From positions 1 through 11,280 of the forward strand of contig CASFMG010000073.1 in NCBI GenBank assembly GCA_949295755.1: a stretch of 11,280 nucleotides of DNA. The letters are read 5' to 3'. Both the position numbers and the translations under genes were made by a program. This document shows positions 5,934-11,280 of the stretch, one piece after another (positions within the stretch are counted from its first letter, which is position 1; each line of letters starts with the position of its first letter). This DNA comes from an uncultured Christensenella sp. GTDB lineage: Bacteria > Bacillota > Clostridia > Christensenellales > UBA1242. The notes beneath the pieces were generated by a model, which was not told the origin of the DNA, did not search any database, and worked only from the letters and a program-made list of their open reading frames with translations.

Positions 5934-6935
5934 ATGAAACTTAGTGAACGCAAACATTTTATACTTTGCAGTGTAATTGAAGATTACATCAAAGATGCTG
6001 CGCCAATAACAAGCAGTGGTGTTCAAGATAAACACATACCAAAGGTTAGCACAGCAACACTTAGAAACGAACTCAATGCACTTGAAAGTATGGGATATTT
6101 AAAACAACTTCACACATCTGGTGGAAGAATACCAACACCAGAAGGTTATAAGTATTATGTTTCAACACTTCTTGAAGATTTTGAAGTTTCGGAAGATAAA
6201 TTAAAAAAAGTTCAAAGTATGTTGGATAGTGAAACAACTTCGCTAACTCAAATACTTTCAGGAATTGCTGAACTAATCAGCAAAACAACAAATTATCCAA
6301 CCGTTATGATTGCAAATGGATATGATAAACTTGTAATTGAAGAAGTTAAAATCATTCCACTAATAGACAATGAAGCACTTGTTTTGTTTAGAACGCACAG
6401 TGGAATTGTTAAAAATTCTATGCAAACAAACGCAAGTGAAAAAGTGTGTGATGATGCATCAATATTTTTAACGAGAAAGTTTGCAGGGAAAACAATTGGT
6501 GAAATGTTAGAAGGCGACACACTTGCAAAATCGCTTGGCGAAGTTCAAAACTTTAAATCGCTTGTAAATAGTTTGCTTGAAAGTATGCGAAAGTTTATTT
6601 CAAAAACGAACATAGACATTCGTGGCGAAAGTGCAGTAAACATTCTAAACGAAAACGAGCAAAAAAGTGTAAAACAAACCAAAAAAATTCTAACACTTTT
6701 AAAAAACAAAGAAGAACTTGCAAGCACAGTAGAAAGCACTACAACCGACAATATTACGGTTCAAATTGGTGGCGAACACGAAAAAATGGAAGGTTGTGCA
6801 CTAATTACTGCACCTATTGTAATAAAGGGAACACCAGTTGCATCAATAGCAGTTTTAGGACCCGACAGAATGGATTATGCAAACATAGCACAGGCACTAA
6901 AGATTGTTATGAATGAACTGAATAAAACAAAATAA
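5934..6935 (+). CDS. hrcA: Heat-inducible transcription repressor HrcA
   Basis: The 333-residue protein is the CIRCE-binding repressor of class I heat-shock genes. The N-terminal winged helix-turn-helix is clear: it runs from MKLSERKHFIL through STATLRNEL (39-47, recognition region) to HTSGGRIPTPEGY (60-72), the family signature (usually HTSAGRIPT). The middle and C-terminal parts form the GAF-like and inserted dimerisation domains, ending with the conserved GPDRMDYANI near the C-terminus. Length is normal for the family (about 340). An upstream in-frame GTG at 5907 lies inside the CIRCE right arm and gives no family-like residues, so I chose the ATG at 5934, preceded by AGGAG (5925-5929). 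It is first in the operon and represses itself, grpE and dnaK; grpE follows after 10 bases. Confidence 0.97.
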   Translation: MKLSERKHFILCSVIEDYIKDAAPITSSGVQDKHIPKVSTATLRNELNALESMGYLKQLHTSGGRIPTPEGYKYYVSTLLEDFEVSEDKLKKVQSMLDSETTSLTQILSGIAELISKTTNYPTVMIANGYDKLVIEEVKIIPLIDNEALVLFRTHSGIVKNSMQTNASEKVCDDASIFLTRKFAGKTIGEMLEGDTLAKSLGEVQNFKSLVNSLLESMRKFISKTNIDIRGESAVNILNENEQKSVKQTKKILTLLKNKEELASTVESTTTDNITVQIGGEHEKMEGCALITAPIVIKGTPVASIAVLGPDRMDYANIAQALKIVMNELNKTK

Positions 6936-6945
6936 GGAGATTTTG

Positions 6946-7578
6946 ATGGCATACAAGAAACAAGAACAAAACAAACAAGAAACAACACAAAAAGAAAAGT
7001 GTTGTGAAGAAAACAAAGAGCAATGTAATTGCAAGCACGAACACGATGAAAAATGCAAGTGTGAAAACAAAGAATGTCATTGCCACGATGAGAAAAACAA
7101 AGATAATGAATGTGAGAGTGAAGAATGTAAGTGTCAAGACAACAAAGTTAATCTTGCAGACGAATATCTAAATATGGCACGAATAATTCAAGCAGATTTT
7201 GACAATTACCGAAAAAGGTCAATCGAAAGTATAAAGCAGGCAAAACGAGATGGAATGATTAGTGCAATAGAAGTTATACTTCCTTGCCTTGATGTCTTTA
7301 AAAAAGCAAAACAAATGATTAAAGACGATACAGATAAAAAGGGCATAGAAATGGTTGAAAATGAAATAAACAACTCATTAAAAACCCTTGGTGTTGAAAA
7401 GATAGACACGCAAAATGCAAAATTTGATCCTAATTTACACCACGCATTAAGCATAGTTGAAGATAAAACCAAACCTGACAACATTATAGTTGAAGAATAT
7501 CAGGCAGGATATAAGTTAGGAGACAAAGTTATAAAATATAGTCAAGTTATAGTTAACAAATTAAAGGAGGAAAAATAA
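6946..7578 (+). CDS. grpE: GrpE nucleotide exchange factor with Cys/His-rich N-terminal extension
   Basis: GrpE releases ADP from DnaK and so resets the chaperone cycle. The core (about residues 70-210) is typical: a long helix to NYRKRS (87-92), ILPCLDVFKKA, a FDPNLHHAL signature and the C-terminal beta domain GYKLGDKVIKYSQVIVN. The oddity is the N-terminus. Instead of the usual Glu/Lys-rich disordered tail, residues 19-63 hold 11 Cys (19, 20, 27, 29, 37, 39, 44, 46, 56, 61, 63) and 4 His (31, 33, 45, 47) in CC, CxC, HxH and CHCH patterns. That looks metallothionein-like, so metal binding or thiol sensing is plausible but is inference. A TTG at 6943 would add one Met; AAGGAG at 6934-6939 fits the ATG at 6946 better. 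dnaK starts 4 bases after the stop. Confidence 0.96.
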   Translation: MAYKKQEQNKQETTQKEKCCEENKEQCNCKHEHDEKCKCENKECHCHDEKNKDNECESEECKCQDNKVNLADEYLNMARIIQADFDNYRKRSIESIKQAKRDGMISAIEVILPCLDVFKKAKQMIKDDTDKKGIEMVENEINNSLKTLGVEKIDTQNAKFDPNLHHALSIVEDKTKPDNIIVEEYQAGYKLGDKVIKYSQVIVNKLKEEK

Positions 7579-7582
7579 AACT

Positions 7583-9409
7583 ATGGCAAAAATTATAGGA
7601 ATAGATTTAGGAACAACAAACAGTTGTGTTGCAGTTATGGAAGGTGGAAAACCAGAAGTTATTGCAAATGCAGAAGGAGATAGAACAACTCCATCAGTTG
7701 TTGCATACACAAAAGAAGGAGAAAAATTAGTTGGTAAAGTTGCAAAGCGTCAAGCAGTTGCAAACCACGAAAACACAATTACATCAATCAAAAGACTTAT
7801 GGGTACAGACCAAAAAGTTAAATTAAACGGAAAGGACTATACACCACAAGAAATATCAGCAATGATACTTTCAAAACTTAAACAAGACGCAGAAAGTTAT
7901 TTGGGCGAAAAGATTACACAAGCAGTAATCACAGTTCCAGCATACTTTAATGACAGTCAAAGACAAGCAACAAAAGACGCAGGTAAAATTGCCGGACTTG
8001 AAGTGCTTAGAATTATAAACGAACCAACAGCAGCATCGCTTGCATATGGTCTTGATAAAGGCGAAAACAAAAATCAAAAAATATTAGTATATGACCTTGG
8101 TGGTGGTACATTCGATGTATCAATTCTAGAAATTGGCGATGGTGTATTTGAAGTATTATCAACAAACGGAGATACAAGACTTGGTGGAGATGACTTTGAT
8201 AATAGAATTATTGATGTTTTAGTTGAAGAATTCAAAAAGACAAACAACATTGATCTTTCGCAAGACAAACTTGCAATGCAAAGATTGAAAGAAGCAGCAG
8301 AAAAAGCAAAAATTGAACTTTCTGCGACTCCAAAAACAACAATCAGTTTGCCATTTATTAGTGCCGATGCAACAGGTCCAAAACACCTTGAATATGATAT
8401 GACAAGAGCGCAATTTGACTCAATCACACAAGATTATGTTCAAAAAACAATAGAATGTGTTAAAAAAGCATTAAGCGATGCAAAACTCACAACAAGTCAA
8501 ATAGACAAAGTTATTTTGGTTGGTGGTTCAACTCGTATCCCAGCAGTATATGATGCTGTAAAGAATTTCACAGGGAAAGAACCATTCAAAGGTATTAACC
8601 CAGACGAATGTGTTGCAGTTGGTGCAGCAATTCAAGCCGGTGTTCTTGCAGGCGAAGTAAAAGATGTTCTTCTTTTGGATGTAACACCACTTTCACTTGG
8701 TATTGAAACACTTGGTGGAGTATTTACAAAACTTATTGAAAGAAACACAACAATCCCAACAAAGAAATCACAAGTGTTCTCAACAGCAGCAGACAATCAA
8801 CCGGGAGTTGATATTCACGTTCTTCAAGGAGAAAGAGAGTTTGCAGCACAAAACAAAACACTTGGAAGATTCCAACTAACCGACATTCCACCAGCACCAA
8901 GAGGAGTTCCACAAATCGAAGTTACATTTGATATTGATGCAAACGGAATTGTTCACGTAAGTGCAAAAGACCTTGGAACAAACAAAGAACAATCTATAAC
9001 AATCACAGCATCTTCAAATTTAAGCGAAGAAGAAATCAACAAAGCAATTAAAGAAGCAGAACAAAATGCCGAAGAAGACAAAAAACGCCGTGATTTAATT
9101 GATGCAAAAAATAATCTTGACAATCAAATTTATCAACTAGAAAAACTTGTAAAAGATTCTGGCGATAAAATTAGCGAAGACGACAAGAAAAAACTTGAAG
9201 AAGCAATCGAAGAAGCCAAAAAAGCAAAAGATTTAACAACTGCTGAAGAAGTTAAAAACGCAGGCGAAACACTTGCAAAAGCATCAGAAGAAGTTGTTGT
9301 AAAAATGTACCAAAACGCAAAACCACAAGGCGACACAGCAAATGGTAACGGCTCAAATGGTTCAGACGGCGACCCAGAAGTAGTTGTTGACGAAGATAAA
9401 AAAGACTAA
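7583..9409 (+). CDS. dnaK: Molecular chaperone DnaK (Hsp70)
   Basis: The 608-residue ATP-dependent chaperone binds exposed hydrophobic peptides in the cytoplasm, working with DnaJ and GrpE. The nucleotide-binding domain (1-360) shows GIDLGTTNSC (6-15), catalytic K70, NEPTAASLAYG (146-156), the phosphate-2 loop DLGGGTFDVS (171-180) and VGGSTRIP (313-320). The conserved linker DVLLLDVTP (361-369) leads to the substrate-binding beta domain (about 370-480) and a charged helical lid, ending in a Gly/Asn-rich stretch and an acidic tail. The insertion of about 24 residues near position 80 found in Gram-negative DnaK is absent, which supports a Gram-positive origin. The ribosome binding site AAAGGAGG (7563-7570) lies inside the end of grpE. 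A strong hairpin follows the gene. Confidence 0.99.
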   Translation: MAKIIGIDLGTTNSCVAVMEGGKPEVIANAEGDRTTPSVVAYTKEGEKLVGKVAKRQAVANHENTITSIKRLMGTDQKVKLNGKDYTPQEISAMILSKLKQDAESYLGEKITQAVITVPAYFNDSQRQATKDAGKIAGLEVLRIINEPTAASLAYGLDKGENKNQKILVYDLGGGTFDVSILEIGDGVFEVLSTNGDTRLGGDDFDNRIIDVLVEEFKKTNNIDLSQDKLAMQRLKEAAEKAKIELSATPKTTISLPFISADATGPKHLEYDMTRAQFDSITQDYVQKTIECVKKALSDAKLTTSQIDKVILVGGSTRIPAVYDAVKNFTGKEPFKGINPDECVAVGAAIQAGVLAGEVKDVLLLDVTPLSLGIETLGGVFTKLIERNTTIPTKKSQVFSTAADNQPGVDIHVLQGEREFAAQNKTLGRFQLTDIPPAPRGVPQIEVTFDIDANGIVHVSAKDLGTNKEQSITITASSNLSEEEINKAIKEAEQNAEEDKKRRDLIDAKNNLDNQIYQLEKLVKDSGDKISEDDKKKLEEAIEEAKKAKDLTTAEEVKNAGETLAKASEEVVVKMYQNAKPQGDTANGNGSNGSDGDPEVVVDEDKKD

Positions 9410-9427
9410 TTATATTTGCATAAAAAA

Positions 9428-9477
9428 CACAAAAACGCCCAAAAATAGAAAAAAATTCTGTTTTTGGGCATTTTGTG
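9428..9477 (+). terminator. Long hairpin between dnaK and dnaJ (terminator or partial terminator)
   Basis: The core stem GCCCAAAAA/TTTTTGGGC (9437-9445 with 9461-9469) extends inwards by 5 pairs (one T-G) to an AAAAA loop. Outwards, CACAAAA can pair with TTTTGTG with a bulge. The T run after the stem is short (TTTT), so termination may be partial. The near symmetry would also allow action on the - strand. It would give more hrcA-grpE-dnaK than dnaJ-rsmE mRNA. Confidence 0.75.
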
Positions 9478-9488
9478 AGTAAAGAAAC

Positions 9489-9494
9489 TATAAT
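9489..9494 (+). promoter_or_regulatory. Possible dnaJ promoter (-10 TATAAT)
   Basis: A consensus TATAAT lies 27 bases before the dnaJ ATG and just after the hairpin. The best -35 candidate, TTGGGC (9464-9469), is 19 bases upstream inside the hairpin arm, so the promoter is uncertain. No CIRCE copy is seen here. Confidence 0.4.
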
Positions 9495-9521
9495 ATTTAA
9501 TAGTTGAAATAAAGGAGCAAT

Positions 9522-10649
9522 ATGGCAAACAAAGACTATTACAAAATTTTAGGTGTCGACAGAAATGCAAGTAGTGATGATATTAAATCTGCATATAGGA
9601 AACTTGCAAAAAAATATCACCCAGACTTAAACAAAGACAATCCAGATGCTGCCGAGAAATTCAAAGAAATCAACGAAGCATATGAAGTTTTAGGAGATGA
9701 AAAAAAGCGTAGCAATTATGACCAATTTGGCTCTGCCGATGGTCCATCTTTCAGTGGTTTTGGCTCAGGTGGAATGGGTGGTGGTTTTGATTTTAGTGGT
9801 GATTTTGGCGATATATTTGGCGATATATTTTCGGCATTTGGAGGTGGAAGAACAAGACAAAAAACCTATCGTGGCGAAGATATCAATGTTGCAATGACAA
9901 TAACATTAAAAGAAGCGTGTTTAGGCACAACAAAAACTATTCTTGTAAATAAAATAGATAGATGTGAATATTGTCAAGGCACAGGTGCAAAAAATGGAAA
10001 AGAATTTTCAACTTGTCCAGATTGTAAAGGTGCAGGAAGAGTAAGATATCAACAAAACACCATTTTTGGTACAACAATTCGAGAAGGCGAATGTCAAACT
10101 TGTGGTGGAACGGGAAAAATAATCAAAGAAAGATGTCCATATTGTAATGGAAAAGGTTACACAAGAGTACAAAAATCTGTTCAAGTTAAAGTTCCAGCCG
10201 GAATAGACAACGACCAAATTTTAAGAATGAATGGTCAAGGTAATTCGCCAACAAAACAAGGAATAAACGGCGATTTAAACATAAAAATAAATGTTTTAAC
10301 CGATAAATTATTAGAGAGAAAGGGCAATGATTTATACATTGATGTTTATGTTCCGTTCACAACTTTGATACTTGGTGGAGAAATTGAGGTTCCAACACTT
10401 GAAGGTGTGTTTAATTTAACAATAAAAGAACTTACCCAAAGTGGAACGGTTATGCGAATAAAAGGAAAGGGTGCAAAAATATTGCACAGAGAAACGAGGG
10501 GAGATTTGCTTGTAACACTAAAAGCAGAATCGCCTAAATCACTTGACAAAAAGACGAAAGATGCTATAAAAACAATACAAGATAGCATTTCAATAAATAG
10601 TTATCCAAAATATAAAAAATATATGGATACAAACAAAGAAGTAAAATAA
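9522..10649 (+). CDS. dnaJ: Co-chaperone DnaJ (Hsp40, type I)
   Basis: The 375-residue protein delivers clients to DnaK and stimulates its ATPase. The order is that of a full type I protein. The J-domain (1-70) has HPD at 33-35, followed by a Gly/Phe-rich linker (about 72-110). Four zinc-finger repeats CxxCxGxG follow at 148-155, 165-172, 191-198 and 205-212, which bind two zinc ions. The C-terminal client-binding domains run to the end. Length is normal for the family. The ribosome binding site AAAGGAG (9511-9517) is 4 bases from the ATG. It is separated from dnaK by a hairpin and a possible promoter, so it may be partly uncoupled from HrcA control; rsmE follows after 10 bases. Confidence 0.99.
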   Translation: MANKDYYKILGVDRNASSDDIKSAYRKLAKKYHPDLNKDNPDAAEKFKEINEAYEVLGDEKKRSNYDQFGSADGPSFSGFGSGGMGGGFDFSGDFGDIFGDIFSAFGGGRTRQKTYRGEDINVAMTITLKEACLGTTKTILVNKIDRCEYCQGTGAKNGKEFSTCPDCKGAGRVRYQQNTIFGTTIREGECQTCGGTGKIIKERCPYCNGKGYTRVQKSVQVKVPAGIDNDQILRMNGQGNSPTKQGINGDLNIKINVLTDKLLERKGNDLYIDVYVPFTTLILGGEIEVPTLEGVFNLTIKELTQSGTVMRIKGKGAKILHRETRGDLLVTLKAESPKSLDKKTKDAIKTIQDSISINSYPKYKKYMDTNKEVK

Positions 10650-10659
10650 AAGGTACATT

Positions 10660-11280
10660 TTGAAAAAGTTTTTTGGAACATTACAAAACAATAATATAAT
10701 AATAAACGGCGAGGATTTAGACCACCTTGCCGTTTTGCGATGCAGTACAAACGAAAAAGTTATATGTTTTTGTGGTGATGAATTTGAATACACTTGTCAA
10801 ATTCAAGAAATAACAAAAAAATATGCAAAATGCTTAATTTTAGAAAAAAATTTGTGTAAAAAGAACCCAACAAAAAACATAGTTCTTTTTCAAGGACTTC
10901 CAAAATTAGACAAATTGGAACTAATCACACAAAAATTGACCGAACTAGGAATAAGCAAAATAATTCCATTTGAAAGTGATTTTACAATAGCAAAAAAAAA
11001 TATAAACAAAATTGAAAGATTAAACAAAATTTCAAAAGAAGCGTGCAAACAATGTGGAAGAAGTTTGCCTGTTGTTGTTGAAGAACCAATAAAATTTTAT
11101 GATATAATAAAAATGTTAAAAGATTTTGATTTAATTTTGTTTGCCAACGAAACAAATAGGCAAATAACTGATATAAATTTTAGTAACCATAAAAACATAG
11201 CAATAATAATTGGAAGCGAAGGTGGTTTTTCTAATAGAGAAATAGAAGAGATAAAAAACAACGAAATAGTAACTCAAATA
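10660..11280 (+). CDS. rsmE: 16S rRNA (uracil-1498-N3)-methyltransferase RsmE, 3' end beyond window
   Basis: The first 207 codons are present; the family is about 240-250 residues, so some 40 are missing. RsmE uses S-adenosylmethionine to methylate U1498 of 16S rRNA in assembled 30S subunits. The N-terminal PUA-like domain starts KKFFGT and contains DLDHLAVLR. The SPOUT (knotted) methyltransferase domain shows KLDKLELITQKLTELG (82-97), KEACKQCGR (126-134) and the SAM-binding IGSEGGF (184-190). The start is TTG at 10660: no ATG lies near it, the residues after it fit the family N-terminus, and AAAAGG (10648-10653) precedes it. It follows dnaJ directly. In many Firmicutes prmA sits between the two; here it does not. 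A hairpin lies within its first codons. Confidence 0.93.
   Translation, partial: MKKFFGTLQNNNIIINGEDLDHLAVLRCSTNEKVICFCGDEFEYTCQIQEITKKYAKCLILEKNLCKKNPTKNIVLFQGLPKLDKLELITQKLTELGISKIIPFESDFTIAKKNINKIERLNKISKEACKQCGRSLPVVVEEPIKFYDIIKMLKDFDLILFANETNRQITDINFSNHKNIAIIIGSEGGFSNREIEEIKNNEIVTQI
10704..10736 (+). other. Strong hairpin inside the 5' coding region of rsmE
   Basis: AAACGGCGAGG (10704-10714) pairs with CCTTGCCGTTT (10725-10735) over 11 bp with one G-T, loop of 10, followed by only four Ts. It begins 44 bases after the TTG start. It could be an attenuator, a translation-slowing structure or chance coding sequence. Confidence 0.4.

Noticed and set aside
8697..8879. 60-codon + strand frame inside dnaK, and long - strand frames at 7206-7484, 8074-8427 and 6293-6520
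   Set aside because: They are shadows of well-identified genes, with low-complexity products and no start signals.
1..11280. CRISPR array, insertion sequence, prophage or defence system
   Set aside because: No spaced direct repeats, transposase, integrase or phage-type genes were found on either strand.

Overview
The window is AT-rich (roughly 30% GC by eye), densely coded DNA. It looks like a low-GC Gram-positive (Firmicutes, Clostridia-like), probably an uncultured lineage. Evidence: the gene order hrcA-grpE-dnaK-dnaJ-rsmE, a CIRCE-type operator, a DnaK lacking the Gram-negative insertion near residue 80, strong AGGAG-type ribosome binding sites, and a PolA with a degenerate proofreading domain. 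All protein genes are on the + strand and two tRNA genes are on the - strand. Eight of nine visible stop codons are TAA and one is TGA.

Layout. 1-165: a gene-less, partly GC-rich segment that is almost entirely made of inverted repeats. 181-365: terminator, tRNA-Arg(UCU) and tRNA-Gly(UCC) on the - strand, driven by a textbook sigma-A promoter at 383-411. 475-3163: four small or mid-sized genes, namely an RNHCP-family zinc-ribbon protein, a HAD-family phosphatase, a three-helix membrane protein and a charged soluble protein of unknown function. The last two each have their own promoter. 3172-5780: a monocistronic polA unit whose promoter places the transcript start on the ATG itself, suggesting a leaderless mRNA, closed by a terminator. 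5854-11280: the class I heat-shock operon, with the promoter overlapped by one recognisable and one degenerate CIRCE operator. It runs hrcA, grpE, dnaK, a strong hairpin, then dnaJ and the 5' part of rsmE, which runs off the window edge.

How the genes work together: HrcA represses its own operon through CIRCE. DnaK, its co-chaperone DnaJ and its nucleotide exchange factor GrpE form the Hsp70 folding cycle. RsmE is the rRNA methyltransferase commonly found downstream of dnaJ in Firmicutes, but the prmA gene often found between them is missing. PolA handles Okazaki fragment processing and repair.

The most unusual points are these: a Cys/His-rich, metallothionein-like N-terminal extension on GrpE (11 Cys and 4 His within residues 19-63); tandem overlapping CIRCE-like operators; two probably leaderless genes in a genome that otherwise uses strong Shine-Dalgarno sites; a tRNA-Gly with C instead of U at T-loop position 55; and the hairpin-dense 1-165 segment, which carries a split, inverted copy of the 3' part of the adjacent tRNA-Arg. 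No complete new multi-gene system (CRISPR, defence island, mobile element) is visible.
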